64,000 nucleotides of DNA from positions 5,132,501 through 5,196,500 of the forward strand of contig NZ_CP026363.1 in NCBI RefSeq assembly GCF_004117055.1, in the 5' to 3' direction. This document shows, in pieces, positions 55,796 to 64,000 of this stretch (positions are counted from its first letter, which is position 1; every line of letters begins with the position of its first letter). Position numbers and translations under genes: made by a program. Below the pieces are notes generated by a model. That model was not told the DNA's origin. It made no database searches and was given only the letters and a program-made list of their open reading frames with translations. The stretch comes from Brevibacillus agri (GTDB lineage: Bacteria; Bacillota; Bacilli; Brevibacillales; Brevibacillaceae).

Positions 55796-57195
55796 GCAAA
55801 TTTCGGCTGAAAAACTTGCCGCTCTCCCGGCAAATTCTCATTTTGTTCATGCTGTTGACGAGTGTACTGGGCATTGGACTTGGCATCGGCTATCCGCTGG
55901 CCGTCAAACAATACCTCGTCTCCAACACGTACGCGCTGCTGGAGGACGAGTTTTACACGTTGTCCGAGCATATTTCCTTCAATGAACACAACGAGCTTTT
56001 GCCCGTTCCGGCTGCGGCTCCTTACTTTTTGCAATTGCTGCTTTCCCGCTACGAATACTCGTTTGACATGATCGTCTACGCCGAAAACGGACGAGAGCTA
56101 GGCAGCCGCAGCAGCAGCGGGCGGATTCCGTATGAGGAAGCGCGGGAATTGTTCCTCAAGGCTGCCGCGCACCCGAACGGCCAACTGCAACACGGCACGT
56201 TGAGTCGCGGCGACGAAAACTACCTGTTCGTCAGCAAGCGCATGGACTATCACGGCTTTCCGTACTACATGGTGCTGTTCTCCAAGGAAAAAGAGCTGAA
56301 TCAGATCAACGCGATCCTCACCCGGCAGTTTTTGCTGATTTTCAGCCTGCTTTTGCTCGTTAGCTGGCTGCTCGCTGTCTGGTTCAGCGGATATTTGAGC
56401 AGGCCGCTGCGCAGTCTGGACGAGCTGTGCAAAAAGATCGCCCGCCGCCAGTTCGACATTCCGCTCGTGATGGATCGCGGCGACGAGATCGGCCAGCTCG
56501 CCCGCTCATTTGATACGATGAAAAACCAGTTGAAGGAATACGACGAATCACAGCGCCATTTTGTGCAAAACATTTCCCATGAGCTGAAAACGCCGATCAT
56601 GGCCATTCAAGGCTATACCCAAGGCTTGATCGAGGGCGTCTTCCAGGGACCGCAAGCGGAAAAAGGGCTGGCGATCATCATGGAAGAGAGCAAACGGCTG
56701 GAAAAGGTCGTCGGCCAGTTGTTGTATTTGACCAAAATCGAATCCGTCTCCCAAATAATGCAGGTAGGACGCGTCGACCTGTCGGAGATGATGCATTTGC
56801 TGCGACAACGGCTCTCCGTGCTCAATCCGCAAGTAGAGTGGCAAGTGAACGTGCCCCCCGACTTGATCGTGGAAGGCGACGGCGAGCAGCTCAGCACCGC
56901 TTTTGTCAACATCATGGAAAACCAACTGCGCTATGCCAAAAGCCGGCTGACCATCACCGGCCGACAGCTTGGGCAAAACGTAGTCGTGAGCATCTCCAAC
57001 GACGGTCCGCCTATCGAGGAGGCGCTGCTGCCGAACTTGTTCCAGCGCTTCCGCAAAGGCAAATCCGGCAAGCACGGCCTTGGACTGGCGATTGCCCGCG
57101 CCGTCTTCGAAGCCCACAAAGGCACGATTGATGCCCGCAATGACGCGGACGGGCCTTGCTTCACCATGACGATTCCCGTCTCGTTCAAAGGCTGA
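55792..57195 (+). CDS. cssS: Sensor histidine kinase CssS
   Basis: The 467-residue kinase has two membrane segments (QILILFMLLTSVLGIGLGIG and LLIFSLLLLVSWLLAVWFSG) around an extracytoplasmic sensor, a HAMP domain, the H-box FVQNISHELKTPIMAI, and the ATPase with NISNDGPPIEEALL and GKHGLGLAIARAVF. It overlaps cssR by four bases (ATGA), so coupling is certain. It likely senses misfolded secreted proteins. Confidence 0.9.
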   Translation: MSKFRLKNLPLSRQILILFMLLTSVLGIGLGIGYPLAVKQYLVSNTYALLEDEFYTLSEHISFNEHNELLPVPAAAPYFLQLLLSRYEYSFDMIVYAENGRELGSRSSSGRIPYEEARELFLKAAAHPNGQLQHGTLSRGDENYLFVSKRMDYHGFPYYMVLFSKEKELNQINAILTRQFLLIFSLLLLVSWLLAVWFSGYLSRPLRSLDELCKKIARRQFDIPLVMDRGDEIGQLARSFDTMKNQLKEYDESQRHFVQNISHELKTPIMAIQGYTQGLIEGVFQGPQAEKGLAIIMEESKRLEKVVGQLLYLTKIESVSQIMQVGRVDLSEMMHLLRQRLSVLNPQVEWQVNVPPDLIVEGDGEQLSTAFVNIMENQLRYAKSRLTITGRQLGQNVVVSISNDGPPIEEALLPNLFQRFRKGKSGKHGLGLAIARAVFEAHKGTIDARNDADGPCFTMTIPVSFKG

Positions 57196-57208
57196 CAGAG
57201 CCAGTAGC

Positions 57209-57264
57209 AAAAAGAGCGATTCGCCCGATGCAACCAACCATCGAGGCCAAATCGCTCTTTTTTT
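57209..57264. terminator. Bidirectional terminator after cssS
   Basis: AAAAAGAGCGATT (57209-57221) pairs with AATCGCTCTTTTT (57249-57261), with T runs on both strands. Confidence 0.85.
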
Positions 57265-57274
57265 GCGCGCTTGC

Positions 57275-58057
57275 CTATAGAGCAAATTCGACAAAAGCAT
57301 AGCTAGACACTGTCTCGTAGCCGAGCTTTTCATAGACCCGAATCGCTTGCGGATTGTCGGCAAACACCATCAAATAGACGTTTGGCGACTTTTCCAGGCC
57401 CAGTCGGCTGACGTCGGACGTAATCTGCGTCCCCAGCCCTTTTTGCCGATGCTTTTCGCTCGTTCCGATGTTCCCGATCTCCACAAACGCCTCTTCGTAC
57501 ACGTGAAAGCCTGCCAAGGCCATCGGCTCGTCCTGCTCGGAAAAAAGCGCGATGTGCGGCATCTCGACCACTTCCTCGGCGCGAAAGCTAATCATGCCGA
57601 TTCTTTGCGCCAGCTCCACGGCGACCTCGGCCTCAGCCGATGCGAGCAGGCGAGAATCCCCCGGCGCAAGCAACTTCTCCGGCCGGACCAGCTTCATCAG
57701 TTGCATTTCCCTTTGCGACAGCGTCCCTGGAATCGTCACCCGCTTGAGGCAAGCGTGAGGCACAGCGAACACCCCTGTCTGCCCGGCAGCCAGATCGACA
57801 GCAGGATGCTCGCGAAAATAATTCAGCATCTCCGTCACCTCGTAGTCTCTTTCAGCGGCAAAAAGCTGCAAGGAAAACGCATGGAACGGCATCCCCTGCA
57901 AATACGAGCCAACCGCCCGCAGCTCTCCCTCCTCCACATCTGCCGCAAATAAGCTCCGCTCCGCCCGCAACGCCACATTGCCGTACAATATGTACGACTG
58001 CTCCAGCGAAATGGGCGCGAGCGAACGAACTTGTTCACGATTCATCGGCAAAATCAC
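57275..58057 (-). CDS. GNAT-family acetyltransferase
   Basis: The 260-residue protein has the acetyl-CoA binding region in its C-terminal half: [21 protein letters not shown] (positions ~197-217), then [25 protein letters not shown]. The N-terminal half is a second, degenerate domain. Substrate unknown. The start is GTG 58057 with AAGGGG upstream. Confidence 0.82.
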   Translation of the reverse strand: MILPMNREQVRSLAPISLEQSYILYGNVALRAERSLFAADVEEGELRAVGSYLQGMPFHAFSLQLFAAERDYEVTEMLNYFREHPAVDLAAGQTGVFAVPHACLKRVTIPGTLSQREMQLMKLVRPEKLLAPGDSRLLASAEAEVAVELAQRIGMISFRAEEVVEMPHIALFSEQDEPMALAGFHVYEEAFVEIGNIGTSEKHRQKGLGTQITSDVSRLGLEKSPNVYLMVFADNPQAIRVYEKLGYETVSSYAFVEFAL

Positions 58058-58159
58058 GGCAAAAACACCCCTTCTTTCGATTCCCTATTGACGTTCTTAC
58101 GCTTGGCGGTTACCATGATAAAAATTTCTCTAATAAAGATCATACAGGAGGAGAGACTT

Positions 58160-59659
58160 GTGGCTTTTTATTACACAGAACCATCTCGGACGTTTAACGA
58201 GTTTTTGCTGCTTCCGAACCTGACCACAAAAGAATGCACCCCAAACAATGTGGACTTATCCACTCCGATTACCAAGTTTAAAAAAGGCGAAAAACCAGCG
58301 ATCAAACTCAACATACCGTTCTCATCCGCAGTCATGCAAGCAGTTTCCGACCATCATATGGCGGTCGCATTGGCTAGATGTGGCGGTATTTCCTTTATTT
58401 TTGGCTCCCAGTCGATCGAGAGCCAGGCGACCATGGTTCGCAAAGCGAAAAACCACAAGGCAGGCTTCGTCGTGAGCCGCTCCAACCTGACGCCAAGCCA
58501 CACATTGAAAGATATTTTGGAACTGAAAGAACAGACAGGCCACTCCACAGTAGCGGTGACCGAAGACGGCTCCGCCAAAGGCAAGCTGCTCGGAATCGTT
58601 ACCGGACGCGACTACCGCATCAGCCGCGACTCGCTGGACAAGCCTGTGAGCGATATCATGACGCCGTTCTCCTCCCTGATCTACGGCAAATCCGGCATCA
58701 CGCTCTCCGAAGCAAACGACCTGATCTGGGAGCACAAGCTCAACTGCCTCCCGATCGTGGACGACAACCAAAATCTCGACTTCCTCGTTTTCCGCAAGGA
58801 CTACGACTCCCGCAAAAACAACCCGCTGTCGCTTTTGGACGCCAATAAAAGCTATATCGTAGGAGCGGGCATCAATACGAAAGACTATCAGGAGCGCGTT
58901 CCTGCCTTGGTGGAAGCAGGCGTCGACATCCTCGTGATCGACTCCTCCGACGGCTTCTCCGAATGGCAGCGCGACACGGTTCAGTTTGTCAAACAAAACT
59001 TCAACGTGCCAATCGGCGCTGGTAACGTCGTCGACAAGGAAGGCTTCCGCTACCTCGTAGAAGCGGGCGCAGACTTCGTAAAAGTCGGCATCGGCGGCGG
59101 CTCCATCTGCATCACCCGCGAGCAAAAAGGGATCGGACGCGGCCAGGCTTCCGCTGTAATCGAAGTGGCGGCAGCGCGCGACGAATACTTCAAGGAAACC
59201 GGCATTTACGTACCGATTTGCTCCGACGGCGGCATCGTGCACGACTACCATGTGACGCTCGCGCTGGCAATGGGCGCAGACTTCGTCATGCTAGGCCGTT
59301 ACTTCGCCCGTTTCGACGAAAGCCCGACCAAAAAAGTGAAGATCGGCAACAACTTCGTGAAAGAATATTGGGGAGAAGGCTCCAACCGGGCGCGCAACTG
59401 GCAGCGCTACGACACAGGCGGCAAAAGCAGCCTCGTCTTTGAAGAAGGCGTGGACTCCTACGTGCCATACGCGGGTAGCCTGCGCGAAAACTTGGACCGC
59501 ACGCTGAGCAAAATCAAGTCGACCATGTGCAACTGCGGCTCCCTGTCCATCTCCGAGCTGCAGCAAAAAGCGCGCATCACGCTGATCTCCGCTACCAGCC
59601 TCGTCGAAGGCGGAGCGCACGACGTCATCCTCAAAGAAAGCACCATGGCAGCCGAATAA
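58160..59659 (+). CDS. IMP dehydrogenase, divergent class
   Basis: The 499-residue enzyme converts IMP to XMP in guanine nucleotide synthesis. It carries the signature [18 protein letters not shown], with the catalytic Cys in SICIT, CBS repeats ([15 protein letters not shown] to VSDIMTPF) and the flap RARNWQRYD. The flap and the N-terminus ([19 protein letters not shown]) differ from the usual GuaB, and I would not call it the housekeeping guaB. Start GTG 58160 behind GGAGGAG. Confidence 0.82.
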   Translation: MAFYYTEPSRTFNEFLLLPNLTTKECTPNNVDLSTPITKFKKGEKPAIKLNIPFSSAVMQAVSDHHMAVALARCGGISFIFGSQSIESQATMVRKAKNHKAGFVVSRSNLTPSHTLKDILELKEQTGHSTVAVTEDGSAKGKLLGIVTGRDYRISRDSLDKPVSDIMTPFSSLIYGKSGITLSEANDLIWEHKLNCLPIVDDNQNLDFLVFRKDYDSRKNNPLSLLDANKSYIVGAGINTKDYQERVPALVEAGVDILVIDSSDGFSEWQRDTVQFVKQNFNVPIGAGNVVDKEGFRYLVEAGADFVKVGIGGGSICITREQKGIGRGQASAVIEVAAARDEYFKETGIYVPICSDGGIVHDYHVTLALAMGADFVMLGRYFARFDESPTKKVKIGNNFVKEYWGEGSNRARNWQRYDTGGKSSLVFEEGVDSYVPYAGSLRENLDRTLSKIKSTMCNCGSLSISELQQKARITLISATSLVEGGAHDVILKESTMAAE

Positions 59660-59671
59660 TAAATATCCAGG

Positions 59672-59716
59672 CAGGAAAAAAACGACGCGTAAGCTGTTCT
59701 CGCATCGTTTTTTTCT
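59672..59716. terminator. Terminator after the IMP dehydrogenase gene
   Basis: AAAAAACGACGCG and CGCATCGTTTTTT form a near-perfect stem, with T runs on both strands. Confidence 0.75.
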
Positions 59717-59728
59717 ATTTCAGACAAG

Positions 59729-59887
59729 CTACGACAGGCGGTACACCGCAAACGGCTCCCCGTGACGGTACGGGTCGCTCAGGCGGTCCAGCTTTTCCAT
59801 CGTCGCCGCATCGAGCGCAAGCGAAGCGCTCTGCAAGTTATCCGTGAGCTGGTCAACGCGAGTCGCCCCCACGATCACGGTCGAGAA
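59729..59887 (-). pseudogene. Aldo/keto reductase C-terminal fragment
   Basis: The remaining 52 codons read FSTVIVGATRVDQLTDNLQS and end HGEPFAVYRLS, the C-terminus of an aldo/keto reductase. The rest of the gene is missing: the sequence switches to truncated tnpB at about 59885. A deletion caused by the adjacent element removed both the 5' part of this gene and the 3' part of tnpB. Confidence 0.85.
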
Positions 59888-60645
59888 ATTTTATTGTCTT
59901 TTGCAAAATTTACGATAGCACGACTAACCTTATGGTCTTGGTCTTTCATCCAACGTTGTTCTTTATCTTTTGAACTACGAATCGCATTTACCTTTTTCTT
60001 TTTGCCTAATGCTTTGCGTTCAGAACGAAACTTACGCTTCATGTACTTATTTTGTCTGCCATTCCCAAAGAAACGTACCTTTTCATCATCTGTTACAGCA
60101 ACGGCAGGAACTTTTAAACCCAAATCAACCCCCATGACTTTTACTCCTGTTCCTTCCATAGTAGGTATGGTGACAGAAATTTGGGCAATCCATTTATTTG
60201 CTTTCTGTGTGATTCGAAGCGTACCTAATTTGTGTTTTAGCAAAGCAAAGTTACGGTTGTCTTTATCAACTAACAAAGCACGGATAGGTGTTTTAGTTAC
60301 CTTGCCGTCAATCATAATCGGCATGGAAATGTGCGTGAAATCAAACGAATAGTTTTGATTGTTCCAAATGCAGACAGGTTTTTTCAAAACAGGAACAGTA
60401 GTGAATTTGCTTTTCTTCGCTTTCTTAAACACACTTTTCGCGTCCTTGATAGCTTGATTTTTAACGGCACTTGGCAAAGAAGCAGAAATATCCTTACTCG
60501 ACTTCTTTGTGCTTTTCTTTTCAGCAACCATTTCGGAAACGAGAGTATTGATAGTGGAGAGGTACGTTTGACTCATTTCACGCAAAATAGAAGCCTGTTC
60601 TTTTGTTGGAAGCAATTTCACTTTGACTGTGATGGTCTGCGACAT
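59875..60645 (-). pseudogene. Truncated TnpB (RNA-guided nuclease type)
   Basis: The surviving ~256 residues include the N-terminal wedge part, MGVDLGLKVPAVAVTDD with the first RuvC Asp, and the arginine/lysine-rich HKVSRAIVNFAKD. It then runs into unrelated DNA and stops. The second RuvC acidic residue, the zinc finger and the final Asp are missing, so it cannot be an active nuclease. ATG 60645 lies behind GGGGGTG. Confidence 0.85.
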
Positions 60646-60650
60646 GATTT

Positions 60651-60933
60651 TCACCCCCTTGTTTTCTGTTGTTCGACATATCGCTTTATCGTTTCACTTG
60701 ATACATTTCCTGCGGTAGAATGGGAGTGCGTTGAGAAACATATGCGTATGGTCTTTGTCGCATTCAAGAGCAACAATCACAATTTGCAGTTCCTCACACC
60801 CTTCATGTACCAACTCTTTGAAGCGTTGTTCTACATCTGCTTGCAGAAAAATCTTTCTTCTGTACCGAGGGCAGAACACAAAATGGTAGTTTAATAATGA
60901 AAGGGTTGTGCTTGTTCTTCTGTATTCGTTCAT
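60651..60933 (-). pseudogene. TnpA (Y1 transposase) with an internal deletion
   Basis: The N-terminal part is clear: YHFVFCPRYRRKIF and ALECDKDHTHMF. The metal site reads HTH rather than the usual HUH. After HMFLNALP the normal middle section is missing and, in another frame, the C-terminal GNVSSETIKRYVEQQKTRG follows, ending at 60651. About 45 residues, including the region of the catalytic Tyr, are lost, plus a frameshift. The gene is dead. Confidence 0.8.
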
Positions 60934-61009
60934 ACACCTATCGTATCAGTTTGTTTTATATACTACAACAGATGAACAACAAAAAAGAGTGGAATTTTCA
61001 AATACTTGA

Positions 61010-61102
61010 AGTACCACAAACCTTCGGTTTATTCGTGGTACTCCGTATTTTGACCTCACTCTCATCCCGCCCCTAAAGGGGGTGCTATCGCACCGTAGCG
61101 GG
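61010..61102. other. Structured region upstream of tnpA
   Basis: Two folds are evident. AGTACCAC (61010-61017) pairs with GTGGTACT (61035-61042), with AAACC/GGTTT inside. Then CCCGC and GCGGG (61066-61070 and 61098-61102) enclose two hairpins, CCCTAAAGGG and GGTGCTATCGCACC, forming a three-way junction. This could be an element end, a guide-RNA relic or a riboregulator. Confidence 0.5.
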
Positions 61103-61125
61103 CTTTCTCGTTCGGAAAATCTGTA

Positions 61126-61170
61126 AAGGCACCTGTACCGCTGCGCACTTCGCACAGCCGTCAGGTGCCT
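61126..61170 (-). terminator. Possible terminator of the M20 peptidase gene
   Basis: AGGCACCTG and CAGGTGCCT form a 9-bp stem about 15 bases past the peptidase stop; the T run on the minus strand is short (TTTAC), so it is weak there and better on the plus strand. Confidence 0.45.
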
Positions 61171-61183
61171 CTTTGCTTTTTCT

Positions 61184-62320
61184 CTATACTTCTTCGATCA
61201 GGCGCGCCAGCAAAGTCGCGCGTGTCGATATTTCCCCCAGTTCGATCCATTCCTCCGGCGAGTGGGCAAATCCGCCCTTTGCCCCAAGTCCGTCCAGCGT
61301 CGGAACCCCGCAGGCAGCGGCGAAGTTGCCGTCGCTTACGCCACCTGTCCCGGATTCCTCCAGCTCCATCCCCAGCTCATGACGGCTGATGGATTTTGCC
61401 AGCGCAAACAACACGCCTGTATCCTTGGTACGCTCCATCGGCGGACGGCGAATGCCGCCCGTCACGTTGATGCTCGTGCCCGAAAGTAGCGGCTTGCGCT
61501 CGCGGATTACGTTTTCGATGCGTTGCGCCTCTTCCATGGAAACGACGCGCACATCCACCTCTGCCTCCGCGTAATCGGCGACGACATTGGCGCCAATCCC
61601 GCCTTTGACTACGCCGACATTGATCGTCGTGCCTTTTTCGTAATCGGTCAGAGCGTGGAGAAATTGGATTTGCCGCGACAGCTCTTCGATGGCCGATACG
61701 CCTTTTTGGTGATCGACCCCGGCGTGTGCGGAAATGCCGCGAACCGCCACCGTATAATGCGCGCTGCCTTTGCGCCATGTTTTCAGCGCGCCGCCAGGCT
61801 CCGTCGGCGGCTCCAGCACAAAGCTCGCGGCCGAGTGGGACGCTTCCTGCTCTACCAGCCATCTGGAGGTCGGGCTGCCGATTTCCTCGTCGCTGTTGAG
61901 CAAGAGCACGATTTTTTTGTCCGCCGGCAAACGGTCCAGCTTCACCAAAGCCCGCAGCGCGAACATCGCCTGCAAAATCCCGGCCTTCATATCATACACA
62001 CCTGGTCCGTACGCTTTTTCGTCCCGGATGGAAAATGGCCTGCGGGCCGCTTCTCCTTCCAGCCACACGGTATCGTAGTGACCGATGATGAGGATTTGCT
62101 TGTCCCCTTCGCCCAATGTGCAGCGCACCTGATCGCCGTATGTCGCATTCGGGATCAGCTCCGCCCTGCCGCCTGTCAGCCGTTGAAACTGGAGCGCGAA
62201 CCAGCCCGCCATCCGGTCGCCCAGCCGTTTGTCCCGCGAAGGCGAGTCCATGTTGACCGCCTCTTCGAGCAATTGCAAAAAGTGATTCATGTTGTCTTGC
62301 AAATAAGTCTGGATTGACAT
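61184..62320 (-). CDS. M20-family metallopeptidase (carboxypeptidase G2-like)
   Basis: The 378-residue enzyme has the dinuclear metal set: HYDTVW (His and Asp), GPGVYDMKAG, the catalytic Glu in LNSDEEIGS, and a late His in GGFAHSPEEWI. The dimerisation domain contains SAHAGVDHQKG. It likely cleaves a C-terminal amino acid or acyl-glutamate-type substrate. It lies 12 bases after the ABC permease operon, so it may process or use the imported compound. Confidence 0.88.
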   Translation of the reverse strand: MSIQTYLQDNMNHFLQLLEEAVNMDSPSRDKRLGDRMAGWFALQFQRLTGGRAELIPNATYGDQVRCTLGEGDKQILIIGHYDTVWLEGEAARRPFSIRDEKAYGPGVYDMKAGILQAMFALRALVKLDRLPADKKIVLLLNSDEEIGSPTSRWLVEQEASHSAASFVLEPPTEPGGALKTWRKGSAHYTVAVRGISAHAGVDHQKGVSAIEELSRQIQFLHALTDYEKGTTINVGVVKGGIGANVVADYAEAEVDVRVVSMEEAQRIENVIRERKPLLSGTSINVTGGIRRPPMERTKDTGVLFALAKSISRHELGMELEESGTGGVSDGNFAAACGVPTLDGLGAKGGFAHSPEEWIELGEISTRATLLARLIEEV

Positions 62321-62332
62321 AGTGCCTCTTCC

Positions 62333-63133
62333 TTAATGAGATTGTGAATTGAGTCCGAACAGGCGCTCTAGTCCGTACACTTTTTCCAGCAGCACGATAA
62401 AGACCAGACTCAGCAGAATGACAACCGCGGAGATGGAAGCAACCAGCGGGTCAAGCGTTTCCTGCATATAGGTAAAGATCGCAAGCGGAAGCGTTGTCGT
62501 GTCCGGTGCCACCAGAAACAGGGAAACCGTCACATTGTCAAACGACGTCAGGAACGAGAAAATCATGCCTGACACAATCGCAGGCCTAAGCAAAGGCAGC
62601 GTGATGTCCCAAAACACGCGAAACGGATGGGCACCCAGCATGTAGCCCGCCTTTTCCAGCGTGTAGTCAAATGTGCTAAGCCCGGTGAGCACCAGCCGCA
62701 CGACATACGGAATGGAAATCAGGATGTGCGCCAAAAGCAGCCCGGTAAACGTACCCGCAATGCCGATGCGCGTAAAAAACAGCAACGCGGAAATCCCGAT
62801 AATCAGCGACGGCACCGTGAGCGGCGAGAGCATCAGCGCATTGATGAAGCCGCTCCCGCGAAACTTGTACTTGGACAAGGCAAATGCCGCCAGCGTACCG
62901 AGCAACGTAGCCAGAACAGCCGTTACCGTCGCCAGCTTGAGACTCGTCCAGAGCGATTCGATAAACTCCGGCCGATCCAAAATCATCGTGTACCATTGGA
63001 ACGAAAAGCCCTCCGGCGGAAACGCCAAGTATCCGGCAGCCGTAAAGGAGCTTGGAATGATGACCAAAAACGGCAGATTGACCAGCACCAGCACAAAGAA
63101 CGTGATGAGCCCGAGCACATTCAGCTTTTTCAT
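62333..63133 (-). CDS. ABC permease, PotC-like
   Basis: The 266-residue membrane protein has six segments and the EAA-like loop (LEKAGYMLGAHPFRVFWDITLPLL). It matches permeases of the spermidine/putrescine type. It overlaps the preceding permease by four bases. Confidence 0.85.
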   Translation of the reverse strand: MKKLNVLGLITFFVLVLVNLPFLVIIPSSFTAAGYLAFPPEGFSFQWYTMILDRPEFIESLWTSLKLATVTAVLATLLGTLAAFALSKYKFRGSGFINALMLSPLTVPSLIIGISALLFFTRIGIAGTFTGLLLAHILISIPYVVRLVLTGLSTFDYTLEKAGYMLGAHPFRVFWDITLPLLRPAIVSGMIFSFLTSFDNVTVSLFLVAPDTTTLPLAIFTYMQETLDPLVASISAVVILLSLVFIVLLEKVYGLERLFGLNSQSH

Positions 63134-63972
63134 GACGCAAACACCTCTTTATACCGCTTCGTTTCGATCAACCACGTGTACAAGGTCACCAGCAAAATCG
63201 TACTGCCCAACAGCAGGAAGGCCAACGCCGCACCGAGCGGCCAGTTCAAGGTCGCCATGATCTGCTCATACGCGATCACAGGCATCACCTTCACCGAAGT
63301 ACCCCCCATCAGGGCAGGAGTGACAAACGCGCTCATCGACAGACTGAAAACGAGTGTCGTCCCGGCGATCATCCCCGGCAAGCAAAGCGGCAGCGTCACC
63401 GTAAAGAACGTGCGCATGCGCGATGCGCCCAAAATGGATGCTGCCTTGGACAGCGACGGATCAATCGCGTACAGGCTGGTCGCAATTGCCAGCACCATGT
63501 AGGCGATAAACGAGTCGGTCAGGCCGATGACCACCCCAAGCTCGTTGTACAAAAGCCGCAGCGGCTGCTCGATCAGCCCGAGCTTCATGAGCGTTTCGTT
63601 GATCCAGCCCTTTTCCCCGAGCACGACCACCCAGCCGAAGTTGCGGATGACCACGCTGATAAGGTGCGGAGCCAAAATCAGCATCGTGACAATCCCGCGC
63701 ATTTTGCCTGTCGCCTGCGCCATGTACATCGCCACCGGAAAGCCGAGCAAAAGCGTAGCCAGCACGGTCCACAGACTGACGCGGATCGTCCGCCAAAGAA
63801 TTTCTACGTAAAACGAATCTTGCACAAACAAGGCGTAGTTTTGCAGCGTAAAAGCCTGGTTTTCATCCTGGAAGCTGAGCAGAAGCATGAGCAGCATCGG
63901 CAGGATAAATACGCCGAGCAAAACAATCATGGCTGGTGCCGTCAAAAGTGTGATGGAAAGACGCTTGTTCAT
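63130..63972 (-). CDS. ABC permease, PotB-like
   Basis: The 280-residue membrane protein has six segments and the loop LSKAASILGASRMRTFFTVTLPLC. It forms the inner-membrane channel with the PotC-like partner. The ATPase and binding protein must lie outside the window to the right. Confidence 0.85.
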   Translation of the reverse strand: MNKRLSITLLTAPAMIVLLGVFILPMLLMLLLSFQDENQAFTLQNYALFVQDSFYVEILWRTIRVSLWTVLATLLLGFPVAMYMAQATGKMRGIVTMLILAPHLISVVIRNFGWVVVLGEKGWINETLMKLGLIEQPLRLLYNELGVVIGLTDSFIAYMVLAIATSLYAIDPSLSKAASILGASRMRTFFTVTLPLCLPGMIAGTTLVFSLSMSAFVTPALMGGTSVKVMPVIAYEQIMATLNWPLGAALAFLLLGSTILLVTLYTWLIETKRYKEVFAS

Positions 63973-64000
63973 CCGTCATCCCCTCTCCACGGGCATGACC

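Larger units (their letters stand above)
59885..61105 (-). mobile_element. Decayed IS200/IS605-family element
   Basis: The element keeps parts of tnpA and tnpB in the usual order, but its 3' end is lost at about 59885. The 5' limit is uncertain: the region upstream of tnpA has hairpins (61010-61042 and 61066-61102) like the subterminal structures of these elements. It has no inverted repeats, as expected for the family. It cannot move by itself. Confidence 0.7.

Overview
The window looks like a piece of chromosome from a Bacillales Firmicute, most likely Brevibacillus or a close relative. This is inferred from gene content and order (cssRS, yerB, yerC, pcrB, pcrA, ligA, camS, gatCAB, dgkB, rlmCD) and from strong Shine-Dalgarno sequences with frequent TTG/GTG starts. 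No rRNA, tRNA or CRISPR array was seen. The window has two parts of different character.

Positions 1-22590 are a visibly AT-rich accessory island. It is bracketed by a perfect 163-bp direct repeat (1-163 and 22591-22753). The repeat contains the last 21 bases of rlmCD plus its terminator, so the island sits at the 3' end of a 23S rRNA methyltransferase gene with that end duplicated, much as SCC elements sit at rlmH. No integrase or resolvase is visible inside. Cargo from left to right: a CBASS-type defence operon (coiled-coil/wHTH protein, TM-SAVED effector, CD-NTase); a SUKH protein; an IS256-family element; AbrB-like and XRE regulators; a membrane GGDEF protein with a tail of small genes; an operon of metallophosphatase, DUF7669-like and Nudix proteins; an Rpn-like protein; a UvrD/PcrA-like helicase; DUF6075-like and WYL proteins; a sirtuin gene broken by a 277-bp MITE; a four-gene unknown operon; a small orphan protein; and a wHTH-PD-(D/E)XK nuclease candidate. 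About 2 kb of largely non-coding DNA with degenerate 264-bp tandem repeats closes the island.

Positions 22733-64000 are GC-richer core chromosome. From left to right they hold rlmCD, dgkB, glcK, an EamA transporter, natAB, a secreted protein, an ECF sigma factor with a large C-terminal extension, gatCAB, psd, a PAS-GGDEF protein, a TagO/WecA-like transferase, a proline/arginine catabolic dehydrogenase behind a probable sigma-54 promoter, camS, ligA, pcrA, a VanW protein, a DUF418 protein, a KimA-like potassium transporter, pcrB, yerC, yerB, the cssRS two-component system, a GNAT protein, a divergent IMP dehydrogenase, an aldo/keto reductase scar beside a dead IS200/IS605 element, an M20 peptidase and two polyamine-type ABC permeases.

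The strongest candidates for new biology are the island boundary at rlmCD, the four-gene operon at 16944-19529, the MITE-interrupted sirtuin, the in-frame stop that splits the DUF7669-like gene, two related hairpin elements near the IS256 copy, and the degenerate tandem repeats near 21.4-21.9 kb.
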